The notes below the pieces were generated by a model that searched no databases, had not been told where the DNA came from, and saw only the letters and a program-made list of their open reading frames with translations. A stretch of 64,000 nt of DNA from Mucilaginibacter terrenus (GTDB taxonomy: Bacteria; Bacteroidota; Bacteroidia; Sphingobacteriales; Sphingobacteriaceae), in the NCBI RefSeq assembly GCF_003432065.1, contig NZ_QWDE01000003.1, positions 124,001 to 188,000 of the forward strand. Reading direction: 5' to 3'. A program made the translations under genes and the position numbers. Positions 8,742 to 17,918 of this stretch are shown piece by piece (positions within the stretch are counted from its first letter, which is position 1; the number at the start of each line of letters is the position of its first letter).

Positions 8742-9065
8742 ATGAAATATCATCTTTTTGTTTTCCTTATTTTGTTCTCGTTGCTTTCTGCATGTGCCAG
8801 CAAAAAAAACATTATAGTTGCATCTGGAAATAAGCAAGACGGCATGTCTTATGCGACTGCCATTGTGTTGCAGGAAAAAGACGAAACAACTGGTATACAT
8901 GCCGAATACGCTTGGCTTAAAAGCCATTACCCTGGTTATAAAACGCAAAGTCAATCACTCGCCAGCAAGGATAAGCGATCTTATGACATAATTCATATCC
9001 TAACGGCAGAGGGTAAAGAAATGGACGTATACTTCGATATAAGTGGCTTCTTCGGAAAGTTTTAG
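8742..9065 (+). CDS. Small lipoprotein of unknown function, 107 aa
   Basis: A hydrophobic signal with lipobox LLSACAS (Cys at about residue 18) marks this as a lipoprotein of about 90 mature residues. The mature part contains SYATAIVLQEKDETTGIHAEYAWLKSHYPGY and ends with YFDISGFFGKF. I recognise no named domain. Its stop overlaps the stop of the convergent EVE gene by 4 bp. Confidence 0.75.
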   Translation: MKYHLFVFLILFSLLSACASKKNIIVASGNKQDGMSYATAIVLQEKDETTGIHAEYAWLKSHYPGYKTQSQSLASKDKRSYDIIHILTAEGKEMDVYFDISGFFGKF

Positions 9066-9475
9066 CGCAGCTCGTTAGCAAGTTCCAGCACGCGATCAAA
9101 TTCCTCGCGTTTTAAAGCCATCACAGACAAGCGGCCCTGGCGCACCAGCCCGATCTCTTTAAGGCGGCTATCCGCTTTGATCTCCTCAAGCGTTACAGGC
9201 CGTTTTAGGGTTTCTACGGGAACAATGTCAACAACAACCCAGTTGGTGTCATCTGTAGTGGGATCCTGGTAGGCCTCTTTAACCACTTTAGCAATACCTA
9301 CCACGGCTTTACCCTCGTTACTGTGATAGTACATCACAAGGTCGCCTTCTTTCATTTCCCGAAGGTTGTTACGTGCCTGGTAGTTGCGCACTCCGTCCCA
9401 AAAGGTGCGGCCCTCCTGGTTAAACTTTTCCCAACTATATTTAAACGGTTCCGATTTTACGAGCCAATGGTTCAT
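9062..9475 (-). CDS. EVE domain-containing protein
   Basis: This 137-aa single-domain protein is of the EVE family, a PUA-like fold. It begins MNHWLVKSEPFKYSWEKF, then FWDGVRNYQARNNLREMKEGDLVMYYHS, the typical EVE core, followed by GIAKVVKEAYQDPT and a helical end. Related eukaryotic (THYN1) and bacterial EVE/YTH-like domains bind modified bases in nucleic acids; a reader or regulatory role is therefore an inference. The gene is convergent with the small lipoprotein gene, overlapping 4 bp, and lies downstream of holA on the same strand with an 84-bp gap. Confidence 0.92.
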   Translation of the reverse strand: MNHWLVKSEPFKYSWEKFNQEGRTFWDGVRNYQARNNLREMKEGDLVMYYHSNEGKAVVGIAKVVKEAYQDPTTDDTNWVVVDIVPVETLKRPVTLEEIKADSRLKEIGLVRQGRLSVMALKREEFDRVLELANELR

Positions 9476-9559
9476 GATCTGAAATTATGAGCGTAAAAAT
9501 GAGAAAAAGCGAATAGAACAAGAAATAGAATGATTGATACCCGTGGTGCAATTTTGATG

Positions 9560-10582
9560 TTAATGCAATATCTTAAACATCAGCTCGCGCATTAGCTCTC
9601 CCGCGCTAAGGTTAGCTTCTACCCCTTTGCTTTTAAGGTCATACTCCCGCAGGTAGCTTATTACCTGGAACACCTTGCCTAAACTATAGCCTCTTGCTGC
9701 CTGCTCGTAATCTTTCAAAAAATACGGGCTTACACCAAGTTCCCGTGTGAGGTTTTGTGGCGTCTTGTCTTTAACGTAATGATAAGCAAGTACCTTGCTG
9801 AAAAAGTTGTTGAGATTACCAAGCACCAGTACTATCGGGTTTGCTTTGGGGTTAGCCTCAAAATAGTTTACTATCTGGTTTACCTTGTAAGCATCTTTTC
9901 TGGTAAGGGCAGATTGAAGCTCAAAAACATTATACTCTTTACTTATGCCAATGTTGTCTTGTATGTGCTTTAGGTTGATCTCTTCGCCTTTAGGAATATT
10001 CAGCATCAACTTGTCCAGCTCATTGGCAATCTTAGACAGATCATTACCCAGATATTCTGAAAGCATGGCCGATGCCTGTTGGTTTACTTTGTACTGCTTT
10101 GCTTTAACATAGTCTTCTATCCAGCCGGGTATTTTACTGTCGTATAAAGCTGCCGACTCGAACACCAGGCCATTCTTGTCTATAGCCTTGTAAGTTTTTT
10201 TTCGCTTATCAAACTTACCGTATTTATAACAAAATACCAGTATGGTGCTGGGCAAGGGATTTTCAAGGTAACTCAATACAGGGTTTATGCCTTTTTTATC
10301 ATCATCATCTTTACCCCATTTCATGTCCTGGGCTTCTTTAACCATTATTACCTGGTAGTCGCTCATCATGGGGTAACGCTTGGCAGCGTTTAATACCGTC
10401 ATGATATCGGTATCCTTACCGTATAGTACAGTTTGATTAAACCCTTTCTCGGCATCTGTAAGCAGGTTATGTTCAATGTAATTACCTATAACATCAATAA
10501 AGTAAGGCTCCTCGCCATGGAGCAGGTAAATAGGTTTGAACTTTCGGTTCTTCAGATCTTTAAGTATTTCTGGCGCAGTCAT
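9560..10582 (-). CDS. holA: DNA polymerase III subunit delta
   Basis: HolA is the clamp-loader delta subunit, which opens the beta clamp during replication. The 340-aa product begins MTAPEILKDLKNRKFKPIYLLHGEEPYFID, the family's N-terminal signature. MVKEAQDMKW, LSKIANELDKLML and the C-terminal helical part SPYFLKDYEQAARGYS follow in the expected order. The frame is open to 10651, but the ATG at 10582 is chosen because the longer version has an unrelated N-terminus and would run through the promoter box at 10592-10599. Divergent from the HsdR_N-like gene. Confidence 0.93.
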   Translation of the reverse strand: MTAPEILKDLKNRKFKPIYLLHGEEPYFIDVIGNYIEHNLLTDAEKGFNQTVLYGKDTDIMTVLNAAKRYPMMSDYQVIMVKEAQDMKWGKDDDDKKGINPVLSYLENPLPSTILVFCYKYGKFDKRKKTYKAIDKNGLVFESAALYDSKIPGWIEDYVKAKQYKVNQQASAMLSEYLGNDLSKIANELDKLMLNIPKGEEINLKHIQDNIGISKEYNVFELQSALTRKDAYKVNQIVNYFEANPKANPIVLVLGNLNNFFSKVLAYHYVKDKTPQNLTRELGVSPYFLKDYEQAARGYSLGKVFQVISYLREYDLKSKGVEANLSAGELMRELMFKILH

Positions 10583-10591
10583 GTAGTACGT

Positions 10592-10599
10592 CAAAAATA
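10592..10599 (-). promoter_or_regulatory. -7 promoter box of holA
   Basis: TATTTTTG on the minus strand, 9 nt before the chosen holA ATG. It lies inside the longer open frame, which supports the shorter start. Confidence 0.5.
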
Positions 10600-10685
10600 A
10601 CGAGTTAGAAGTTAAAACCACATTAATGTGGAAAGTCTGTTGATATTGCATCCCGCTAATGCTGCTATTTCCCTTTTTTAGTTCC

Positions 10686-10693
10686 TACTTTTG
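10686..10693 (+). promoter_or_regulatory. -7 promoter box of the HsdR_N-like gene
   Basis: TACTTTTG immediately precedes the ATG at 10694. Transcription would start near 10700, so the second ATG at 10703 may be the true start. Confidence 0.45.
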
Positions 10694-11161
10694 ATGAACC
10701 AAATGGAATTGCTGCAACCGCTTAACTTACCGCCTTATCCTTTTAAACTTACCGAAGCAAACGGACAGCTAACCTTGTTTGATGAGTTAAGAAAAAGGAA
10801 AATTGTTCTTACCCCGGAGGAATGGGTGCGCCAGCACTTCGTTCAATTTCTTATAAAGGAAAAACTTTACCCTAAGTCATTGATTAAGCTGGAGGGGGGC
10901 TTGAAGTTGCATGGAATGGCTAAACGTACTGACATTGTAGTGCACAACTCCTCAGGTGAAAAAATATTACTGGTGGAGTGCAAAGCGCCGGCGATTAACA
11001 TTAGCCAGGCCACCTTTGATCAGGCGGCACGGTATAACATGGTGCACAAGGTTAAGCTGCTTGCGGTGAGTAATGGCTTACAGCATTACTATTGCCGCAT
11101 AGACCATGAAAATAAGTCTTACACCTTTTTAGAGGAGTTGCCTTTTTATAACGGCTTATAG
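10694..11161 (+). CDS. Stand-alone HsdR_N-like PD-(D/E)xK nuclease-fold protein
   Basis: This 155-aa protein resembles the N-terminal domain of type I restriction HsdR subunits (HSDR_N_2 family). The nuclease core is visible: an early helix with LTPEEWVRQHFVQFL, then RTDIVV (Asp80), LLVECKAP (Glu95, Lys97) and the helix SQATFDQAARYN. No helicase, methylase or specificity subunit is nearby, so it is not part of a restriction system here. Small conserved proteins of this kind occur widely in Bacteroidota. Intact catalytic residues suggest DNA cleavage or repair, which is inference. If the gene is leaderless, translation may begin at 10703. Confidence 0.88.
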   Translation: MNQMELLQPLNLPPYPFKLTEANGQLTLFDELRKRKIVLTPEEWVRQHFVQFLIKEKLYPKSLIKLEGGLKLHGMAKRTDIVVHNSSGEKILLVECKAPAINISQATFDQAARYNMVHKVKLLAVSNGLQHYYCRIDHENKSYTFLEELPFYNGL

Positions 11162-11164
11162 TAG

Positions 11165-12982
11165 TTAAACGGTTTTAGCAACCAGCGTTTGGATTTTCTC
11201 CATTAATTCATCGGGTTTAAACGGCTTGGCTACATAGTCGTTCATACCTGCGGTAGTTACCTGTTCTCTGATATCAAACAATGCAGACGCCGTTAACGCG
11301 ATGATTGGAATATTGGCTTTAGCCGGATCAGGCATTTTACGAATTTCAATGGTAGCATCAAACCCGTTCATCACCGGCATTTGCAGGTCCATTAGAATGA
11401 TGTCGAAATTACCGTACTGAACTATCTCTACTGCGCGTTCACCATTTTCGGCAATGGTAGGCACTATTTTCCATTTAGAAAATAGCTTTTTCATGAGCAT
11501 TACATTCACCGGGTTATCCTCAGCAATCAATACCCGCAGGCTGGCAACATCACTAATATGATTATCGGCAGCAACCAACTCACTCTGCCCACCCTGTTTA
11601 ACTTTTTGCGCTGGTGCGGCAATTGCTTCCGTTGAAACAGGAAACTCCATATTGAAGGAAAACTCTGAACCTTTGCCTACTACGCTGTGTACATGCATTT
11701 GCAAGCCCTGCAGTTCAAGTAATCGTTTTACAATGGCAAGCCCCAAACCGGTGCCGCCATACTGACGTGTTGTAGTAATAGACTCCTGCGTAAATGGCTC
11801 AAATATATTTTCGAGATTATCTTTCTTTATACCAATGCCGGTGTCTTTTACCGAGAACCCTACCGTGATCATGTTATGGCGGTCTTCCAGGCACGTAGCA
11901 CGTACACCTACACTTCCTTGAGCGGTAAATTTAATAGCATTGCTCACGAGGTTAAAAATTATCTGCGTTAACCGGGTGGGATCGCCAAAGATGATCTTTC
12001 GTTTTAAAGCACTATCAATATCCAGCTTAAATAAAAGGCCTTTTTCTTCAGCCTTTATTATTTGTCCCCCGCAGATGTTATGCATCAGTTCAACCAGGTT
12101 GAACTTGGTTTGTTCAAATACAATCTTACCCGATTCTATTTTGTTAAAGTCGAGCACATCATTTACTATCGCGAGCAGGTTATTTGCAGAGAACTTTAAG
12201 ATTTCTAAATTCTCAGCCTGGTCGTTCCGCGGATTATTCATCATAAGCAAGTTAGACATGCCTATTACTGCGTTAAGCGGAGTACGTATCTCATGCGACA
12301 TGGTGCTTAAAAACTCTGATTGCACCTGAGAAGACTTTTCAGCCTTTTCAATCGCTTTTTCGAACTTGATATTTAGTGCAGCCTGTTCTTCACCAGTATC
12401 TTTAAGCTGTTTGATATTTTTAAGAAAGGCCGTATAAAAGTGGCTTTGAATGAATATGATGAGAATAAAATTTGCGAAGACGCCGATGATGATGGTAGCC
12501 TGATCAATTTTTTCAGGTTTAAAATCAATGTAATAATTATGATCGTAAACCATCACCAGGAACAACAGTACAGGCAGCAAATTTAGCAGTGAGTAAAACA
12601 TGCCCCAATTAACACCCAGCATATAAAAGCTGAATACCACAACCAGTATAATCACCTGGATGATCATGATATTCACATCCTGAATGATAACGAATACCGT
12701 AGAAAGATTTACAATGCTCGCCAACACAAGCAATACATGCGAAATTGTACGCCAGTCAGGCTTGTAGGTAAGGTATTTAAATAAAGCTGCTACAGCCACC
12801 ATCAGCACACCAGAGGTAGTTGTAAGCAGCGGCAACCCTTGTAAATAAACGCTCAGGAACACAGTTCCCAGTGCTACAAAAATGAGCAGGAAACCGTAAT
12901 AAAGCAGACGAATGCGAGCCTGATCGAGGATTGACAATTCCTTCGTCAGAATTTTATGAATAGAAAAATTAAAAAAGTCCAC
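11165..12982 (-). CDS. Membrane hybrid histidine kinase / response regulator
   Basis: This 605-aa sensor kinase has about six membrane helices in the first 190 residues and little extracytoplasmic loop, so the signal is probably sensed in the membrane. A short coiled coil leads to a HisKA domain, STMSHEIRTPLNAV with phospho-acceptor His230. HATPase boxes follow: NLVSNAIKF (about 344), KDTGIGI (379-385) and GGTGLGLAI (409-417). A receiver domain (about 482-600) has Asp532 in ILMDLQMPV and Lys586. No separate output protein is adjacent. Its stop is 3 bp from the convergent HsdR_N gene. Confidence 0.94.
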   Translation of the reverse strand: MDFFNFSIHKILTKELSILDQARIRLLYYGFLLIFVALGTVFLSVYLQGLPLLTTTSGVLMVAVAALFKYLTYKPDWRTISHVLLVLASIVNLSTVFVIIQDVNIMIIQVIILVVVFSFYMLGVNWGMFYSLLNLLPVLLFLVMVYDHNYYIDFKPEKIDQATIIIGVFANFILIIFIQSHFYTAFLKNIKQLKDTGEEQAALNIKFEKAIEKAEKSSQVQSEFLSTMSHEIRTPLNAVIGMSNLLMMNNPRNDQAENLEILKFSANNLLAIVNDVLDFNKIESGKIVFEQTKFNLVELMHNICGGQIIKAEEKGLLFKLDIDSALKRKIIFGDPTRLTQIIFNLVSNAIKFTAQGSVGVRATCLEDRHNMITVGFSVKDTGIGIKKDNLENIFEPFTQESITTTRQYGGTGLGLAIVKRLLELQGLQMHVHSVVGKGSEFSFNMEFPVSTEAIAAPAQKVKQGGQSELVAADNHISDVASLRVLIAEDNPVNVMLMKKLFSKWKIVPTIAENGERAVEIVQYGNFDIILMDLQMPVMNGFDATIEIRKMPDPAKANIPIIALTASALFDIREQVTTAGMNDYVAKPFKPDELMEKIQTLVAKTV

Positions 12983-13101
12983 TTTCAGTTTAACAGGCCT
13001 AATTGATGTGCTATTAAGTTTTTTTATCTAGAATAAAATATTGGTTGGTTAAAGTACACAATAAATTACATATAGGTTATAAACAACTTAAGCAGATGCA
13101 A

Positions 13102-15759
13102 TTAGCCTGCCAACGCGCGCAGGTTATCTTCTATGATCTTCAGCTTTGCCTCTGCGTCGGCTTTCTTTTTCATTTCGTTCTCAATTACCTCGGGCTTTGC
13201 ATTTGCCATAAAGCGCTCGTTGCCCAATTTTGCACTTACCGACTTAAGAAAACCTTCCAAATAGGCTTTCTCTGCCTCCAGGCGCTCTTTCTCTGCCGCT
13301 ACATCCACCTTTAAATTAAGCTCAACAAAAAATTCATCTCTGCCTGCAATAAAGTTAACCGCACCTGCAGGCGCATCAGTTACAATGCTGAAGCTGTTGA
13401 TGTTACCCAAATGGCAGATGACAGCCTCGTACTTCTTGTAATCAATTCCCGAACTAGCTTTAATAGCAAGTGGCAGAGCTTCTTTAGGCGACAACTGTTT
13501 GATGTTACGAATATTTCTAACCTGCGCAATAATCTGCTGAACTGTTATGATATCTGAGGTGAGTTGGGTATTTATTTGCCCGATGCTTGGCATTTGCGCA
13601 ACAATACAGCAATCCATTTTATCCCGGGTACCAAATAGCTCGTCATGCCATAGTTCTTCTGTAAGGAACGGCATATACGGATGCAACACTTTCAATATAT
13701 CAACAAAAAAGCCAATGGTAGCTTCGTAAGTAGCTTGGTCGATGCTTTGCTTTTCTACACCCTGTTTAAAAATTGGCTTAACCATTTCCAGGTACCATGC
13801 GCAGAAATCATCCCATACAAGTTTATAAGTAGCCATCAGAGCCTCTGATAGGCGATACTGTTTGAAGTTATCTTCTATTTCGGTTAATGCCTGGCTAAAC
13901 CTGCTTCTGAACCATTCCACTGCTACCTGATTGGTGTTAGGCAAGTTCTCATCCGGCTGCCAGCCTTTTACCAGTTTAAAGGCATTCCATATTTTGTTGG
14001 CAAAGTTGCGCCCCTGCTCGCAATAGCTCTCGTCGAACATGAGGTCGTTACCTGCAGGCGAGCATAGCAGCATACCAACGCGTACACCATCTGCACTATA
14101 CTTTTTAATTAAATCAAGAGGGTCTGGCGAATTACCTAACGACTTGGACATTTTGCGCCCCTGCTTATCTCTAACAATACCAGTAAGATAAACATTTTTG
14201 AATGGCTCCTGTCCGCGCAGCTCATGCCCTGCCATGATCATCCTAGCTACCCAGAAGAACAATATCTCGGGAGCAGTTACCAGATCATTAGTTGGGTAGT
14301 AATAGTTGATCTCAGCGTTATCCGGGTTACGCACGCCGTCAAAAACAGATATTGGCCACAACCATGATGAAAACCAGGTATCTACCACATCTTCGTCCTG
14401 GCGAAGGTCATCAAGAGTTAGTTGCGGATTTTGGGTCAGGGCTTTAGCCTCCTCCAACGCTTCCTCTTTAGTTTTGCCAACCACAATTTGCCCGTTAGGT
14501 AAATAGTAGGCGGGTATTTGCTGCCCCCACCATAATTGGCGACTGATGTTCCAGTCGCGCACGTTCTCCATCCAGTGGCGGTAGGTATTAATAAACTTCT
14601 CTGGTATAAGTTTAACTTCACCGTTCAGCACGTAGTCCAATGCTGGCTGGGCCATTTCCTTCATTTTCAGGAACCATTGCATGCTAAGCTTTGGCTCTAT
14701 GACGGCGTTGGTGCGTTCAGAAAATCCTATCTGCGAAGTATAGTCTTCCGTTTTCTCCAGCGATCCGGCTTCCTCTAACAACACGGCAATCTTCTTACGG
14801 GCGGCAAAGCGGTCTTCACCAACTAATATCTGCGCCTGTTCATTCAGTGTGCCATTGTCGTTCAGTATATCTAAAACCGGCAAGTTGTGGCGCTGGCCAA
14901 GTTCATAATCATTAAGGTCGTGCGCCGGGGTCACCTTTAAACAGCCGGTACCAAAGTCCATGGTTACATACTCGTCCAAAATGACCGGTATTTCCCGGTT
15001 AATAAGCGGGATATGCACTGTTTTACCATGCAGGTACGTGTAACGCTCGTCATTAGGGTTAACGCAGATAGCTGCATCAGCCATAATGGTCTCCGGCCTT
15101 GTGGTCGCTACTATAAGGTGCTGTGCTGCCGGTGTATCGGGGTTCACAACCTCGTACTTAATGTAGTAAAGCTTTTGGTTTACTTCTTTACGAATAACCT
15201 CTTCATCGCTAACGGCGGTATTTCCCTGCGGATCCCAGTTTACCATGCGTACGCCGCGATAGATCAGGCCTTTTTTAAACAGTCGAATGAAAATGTCGGT
15301 AACGGCTTCGCTCATGTCCTCATCCATCGTGAACTTGGTGCGTTCCCAATCGCATGAGGCGCCCAGCGTTCTTAGCTGATCCAGGATTATGCCACCGTAT
15401 TTCTCTTTCCATTCCCAGGCATACTTTAAGAATTCTTCGCGGGTGAGGTCTTTTTTGTTGATGCCGCGCTCTTTTAGCATGGCCACCACTTTTGCTTCAG
15501 TAGCAATGCTGGCGTGATCTGTACCAGGCACCCAGCAGGCGTTTTTACCTGTCATACGGGCACGGCGGATTAGCACATCCTGTATGGTATTATTAAGCAT
15601 ATGGCCCATGTGCAGCACACCGGTAACGTTTGGCGGAGGGATAACAATGGTATAAGGCTCGCGTTCGTCAGGCACAGAACGGAAGAAATCTTGTTCTAAC
15701 CAGTAACTATACCATTTCTCTTCAGCTTCTTTGGGCGAATATGTCTTAGCAATGCTCAT
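13102..15759 (-). CDS. valS: Valine--tRNA ligase
   Basis: ValS charges tRNA-Val. The 885-aa product has the class I signature [14 protein letters not shown] (HIGH-type motif at about 47-54), the editing CP1 domain with TTRPET and DYELGQRHN, and [11 protein letters not shown] (KMSKS at about 535). The anticodon-binding domain follows, and a Lys/Glu-rich C-terminal coiled coil (about 815-885) is characteristic of bacterial ValS. Three more codons are open upstream, but that ATG lies within the promoter box at 15766-15773. [17 protein letters not shown] from 15759 is the better start. No T-box or leader peptide is seen. Confidence 0.97.
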   Translation of the reverse strand: MSIAKTYSPKEAEEKWYSYWLEQDFFRSVPDEREPYTIVIPPPNVTGVLHMGHMLNNTIQDVLIRRARMTGKNACWVPGTDHASIATEAKVVAMLKERGINKKDLTREEFLKYAWEWKEKYGGIILDQLRTLGASCDWERTKFTMDEDMSEAVTDIFIRLFKKGLIYRGVRMVNWDPQGNTAVSDEEVIRKEVNQKLYYIKYEVVNPDTPAAQHLIVATTRPETIMADAAICVNPNDERYTYLHGKTVHIPLINREIPVILDEYVTMDFGTGCLKVTPAHDLNDYELGQRHNLPVLDILNDNGTLNEQAQILVGEDRFAARKKIAVLLEEAGSLEKTEDYTSQIGFSERTNAVIEPKLSMQWFLKMKEMAQPALDYVLNGEVKLIPEKFINTYRHWMENVRDWNISRQLWWGQQIPAYYLPNGQIVVGKTKEEALEEAKALTQNPQLTLDDLRQDEDVVDTWFSSWLWPISVFDGVRNPDNAEINYYYPTNDLVTAPEILFFWVARMIMAGHELRGQEPFKNVYLTGIVRDKQGRKMSKSLGNSPDPLDLIKKYSADGVRVGMLLCSPAGNDLMFDESYCEQGRNFANKIWNAFKLVKGWQPDENLPNTNQVAVEWFRSRFSQALTEIEDNFKQYRLSEALMATYKLVWDDFCAWYLEMVKPIFKQGVEKQSIDQATYEATIGFFVDILKVLHPYMPFLTEELWHDELFGTRDKMDCCIVAQMPSIGQINTQLTSDIITVQQIIAQVRNIRNIKQLSPKEALPLAIKASSGIDYKKYEAVICHLGNINSFSIVTDAPAGAVNFIAGRDEFFVELNLKVDVAAEKERLEAEKAYLEGFLKSVSAKLGNERFMANAKPEVIENEMKKKADAEAKLKIIEDNLRALAG

Positions 15760-15765
15760 AGCGGG

Positions 15766-15773
15766 CAAAAATA
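15766..15773 (-). promoter_or_regulatory. -7 promoter box of valS
   Basis: TATTTTTG on the minus strand, ending 6 nt before the valS ATG at 15759. It implies a leaderless or nearly leaderless message. Confidence 0.55.
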
Positions 15774-16077
15774 AGTATTTGCGCCAAAATGCTCGGAGTT
15801 AATTACACATCGCGTTAATAGCATGTACACAGTCAATTAAGAACCATTTTAGATTACACTTTAACGCAATAATACTGAGCTAAGCAAGTTTATACTATTA
15901 TATCTGCAGCACCGGAATTATGAAAACAATACCAGTAAATCGTTTTCTTGCAGCAATGCTAAAGCTATCACGCCTCTCCGTGGTGCTGAGGTGGTTTAAT
16001 AAATAGGCTCTGAGGGCATTCCCGGGATATTTACCGCCTGCAGACATTCACTCACAAAAACCTTTGTAACAAACCGC
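15774..16077. other. Divergent intergenic region, 304 bp, no supported gene
   Basis: This spacer separates valS from the MBL-rhodanese gene. A 28-codon plus-strand frame at 15920-16006 starts MKTIPVNRFLAAMLKLSR; it has no recognisable motif and is not called. I see no strong hairpin or riboswitch-like structure. Confidence 0.4.
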
Positions 16078-16085
16078 TATCTTTG
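16078..16085 (+). promoter_or_regulatory. -7 promoter box of the MBL-rhodanese gene
   Basis: TATCTTTG, 12 nt before the ATG at 16098. A longer frame starting with TTG at 16083 would begin inside this box, which argues for the ATG. Confidence 0.55.
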
Positions 16086-16097
16086 CCCGCGATAGCT

Positions 16098-17438
16098 ATG
16101 ATAGTTCACCAGTTTTATGATAAGGGCCTGGCACATGCCTCCTACGCCGTGGTACGCAACGGCCGAATGATAGTGATTGATCCTGCACGCGATCCACAAC
16201 CTTACTACGACTTTGCCGACACACACAACGCCACTATTTTAGGTGTAGTAGAAACCCACCCGCACGCCGATTTTATAAGTTCGCACCTGGAAATACATGA
16301 AACTACAGGCGCCGTTATATATGCCAGCAAACTTGCAGGCGGTACTTACCCCCACGAAACTTTTGATGATGGCGATGTTGTGCAACTGGATGACATAAAG
16401 TTAAAAGCCATTAACACTCCCGGGCACTCACCGGATTCTATTTGCATATTGGTTGAGGATGAAACCGGAAAAGACACCACCATTTTTACGGGTGACACCC
16501 TTTTTGCGGGTGACGTTGGCCGACCGGACCTTAGGGAATCTGCCGGCAACATCACGGCTAAAAAGGAAGAGCTTGCCAGGCAAATGTACCACAGCACCCG
16601 CGAAAAGCTGATGAAACTACCTAAAGACATCACCGTTTTCCCGGCACATGGGCCAGGTTCGTTATGCGGCAAAAGCATGAGCCCCGACCTGCAAACCACT
16701 ATAGGCAAAGAGTTAAGGGAGAATTATGCCCTGCAACTGATGGATGAACTACAGTTTGTTAATACCCTACTTGCCGATCAGCCATTTATGCCCAAATACT
16801 TTGGCTATGATGTTGAACTGAATAAAACAGGCGCACCAAAGTTTGCAGAAAGTATTAACAAGGTACTAAAGGCAGATACGGTAACACTGGAAAAAGGCAT
16901 CCTGGTAATTGATACCCGGCCAAACGAACTTTACAAGAACGGCCATGCAGCGGGCAGCATTAACCTGCAGAATGGTGAGAAATTTGAGACCTGGCTGGGC
17001 TCTGTTGTTGGTCCTGATGAAGTATTCTACCTGATATCAGCAACTGATGAAGAGCGTGATGCCGTTATCCGCAAGGCTGCAAAGATCGGCTACGAGAAAA
17101 ACATTAAAGCTGCATTGCTTTTTTCCGGCGACGAAAAAACAGTTACTGCAACTTTCAATCCCGAGGCATTACACGGCAACGAAGAAAACTACACCATTGT
17201 TGATGTGCGCAACTGGGCTGAGATAAATTCAGGAAAGATATTTACCAATGCGCTTACCATACCACTGCCCGAACTAAGGGAACGCGTTAACGAGATACCT
17301 GCAGATAAACCCATAGTGGTGCATTGCGCGGCGGGTTATCGTTCTGCAGCAGCGACAGGTATTGTATCAGCAGCAATAAAGAATGTACCGGTGTATGATC
17401 TGAGCGAAAGTATAAAAGACTTTACACAAACGCAGTAA
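16098..17438 (+). CDS. MBL-fold hydrolase with rhodanese domains (persulfide dioxygenase-like)
   Basis: This 446-aa cytoplasmic protein joins an ETHE1/Blh-like metallo-beta-lactamase domain (1-240) to two rhodanese modules (about 265-350 and 355-446). Metal ligands are THPHADF (His54, His56, Asp58), GHSPDS (His110) and TGDTLF (Asp133). Residue 59 is Phe where the classic motif has a second-site His, which fits a mononuclear iron enzyme. The first rhodanese module has no active Cys; the second has VVHCAAGYRSAA with Cys410. Known relatives oxidise persulfides and transfer sulfane sulfur. A role in sulfide or thiol detoxification is inferred. No sulfur gene is adjacent. Confidence 0.9.
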   Translation: MIVHQFYDKGLAHASYAVVRNGRMIVIDPARDPQPYYDFADTHNATILGVVETHPHADFISSHLEIHETTGAVIYASKLAGGTYPHETFDDGDVVQLDDIKLKAINTPGHSPDSICILVEDETGKDTTIFTGDTLFAGDVGRPDLRESAGNITAKKEELARQMYHSTREKLMKLPKDITVFPAHGPGSLCGKSMSPDLQTTIGKELRENYALQLMDELQFVNTLLADQPFMPKYFGYDVELNKTGAPKFAESINKVLKADTVTLEKGILVIDTRPNELYKNGHAAGSINLQNGEKFETWLGSVVGPDEVFYLISATDEERDAVIRKAAKIGYEKNIKAALLFSGDEKTVTATFNPEALHGNEENYTIVDVRNWAEINSGKIFTNALTIPLPELRERVNEIPADKPIVVHCAAGYRSAAATGIVSAAIKNVPVYDLSESIKDFTQTQ

Positions 17439-17456
17439 TCGAATTGTACTCTTCAT

Positions 17457-17490
17457 AAAAAGTCCATGGTTAGTCATCATGGACTTTTTT
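17457..17490 (+). terminator. Rho-independent terminator after the MBL-rhodanese gene
   Basis: Arms AAAAAGTCCATG and CATGGACTTTTT surround a 9-nt loop, and a T run ends at 17490. Confidence 0.85.
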
Positions 17491-17491
17491 G

Positions 17492-17521
17492 TTTGGTAAT
17501 ATTAACTATTTGCTATACTTG
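17492..17521 (+). promoter_or_regulatory. Promoter of the HTH gene
   Basis: TTTG at 17492-17495, 18 bp, then TATACTTG at 17514-17521, 4 nt before the ATG at 17526. It begins right after the preceding terminator. Confidence 0.55.
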
Positions 17522-17525
17522 CACC

Positions 17526-17882
17526 ATGTCTGACGACGCGGTTTTAAAAAGGATAAAAGTTATTGTTAAAGAGCATGGCGGCCAGCTGGCCCTTGCCAAT
17601 GCAATCGGCGTAGACCAGGGTTTCATTAGCAAGGTTATTAACAAGAAGCAGGACATCAGCTACTATCTTATTAGCAAACTGTGTTTTCAGCTTAAATACT
17701 CACCGGAGTGGCTGATATTGGGCACCGGCGACAAGATGATCCACAAACCCGACTCCGCCAAACTAATCACCGAAATACAAATGCTGCGTACCGAGGTGGA
17801 CATTCTGCACGCCCGCATGCGCGCTTACGAACTGGAGATGCAGGAACTTAAAGAACATGGCTTGCAGCAAAGAGCTGTCTAA
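17526..17882 (+). CDS. Small XRE-like HTH protein
   Basis: This 118-aa protein has an N-terminal helix-turn-helix, QLALANAIGVDQGFISKVINKKQDIS (about 20-45), then YYLISKLCFQLKYSPEWLILGTGDK, a phrase found in bacteriophage CI/XRE-like regulators. The C-terminal part (about 80-112) is a heptad-like coiled coil, LITEIQMLRTEVDILHARMRAYELEMQELK, that probably mediates dimerisation. Its target is unknown. The ATG at 17526 is preferred over the longer frame from 17466, because that frame starts within the terminator hairpin and spans the promoter box. Confidence 0.85.
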   Translation: MSDDAVLKRIKVIVKEHGGQLALANAIGVDQGFISKVINKKQDISYYLISKLCFQLKYSPEWLILGTGDKMIHKPDSAKLITEIQMLRTEVDILHARMRAYELEMQELKEHGLQQRAV

Positions 17883-17918
17883 CGGGCAAGCCTTAGTTTA
17901 ATTTCTTATTTTGCCATC

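Noticed and set aside
9062..9475. EVE protein as part of a modified-DNA restriction system
   Set aside because: EVE domains can act in such systems, but no nuclease is fused or co-operonic; the HsdR_N-like gene is 1.2 kb away on the other strand with its own promoter.
10583..10651. Longer N-terminus for HolA
   Set aside because: It runs through a TATTTTTG promoter box, and the family's usual N-terminus begins at 10582.
10694..12982. A restriction-modification or defence island around the HsdR_N-like gene
   Set aside because: Neighbours are holA, a histidine kinase and valS; no methylase, specificity subunit, helicase or toxin is present.
13102..15773. T-box or leader-peptide control of valS
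   Set aside because: The promoter box lies only 6 nt from the start codon, leaving no room for a leader structure.
15920..16006. 28-codon frame MKTIPVNRFLAAMLKLSR as a small gene
   Set aside because: Too short, no recognisable motif, no promoter box or terminator around it. Not excluded, but not supportable.
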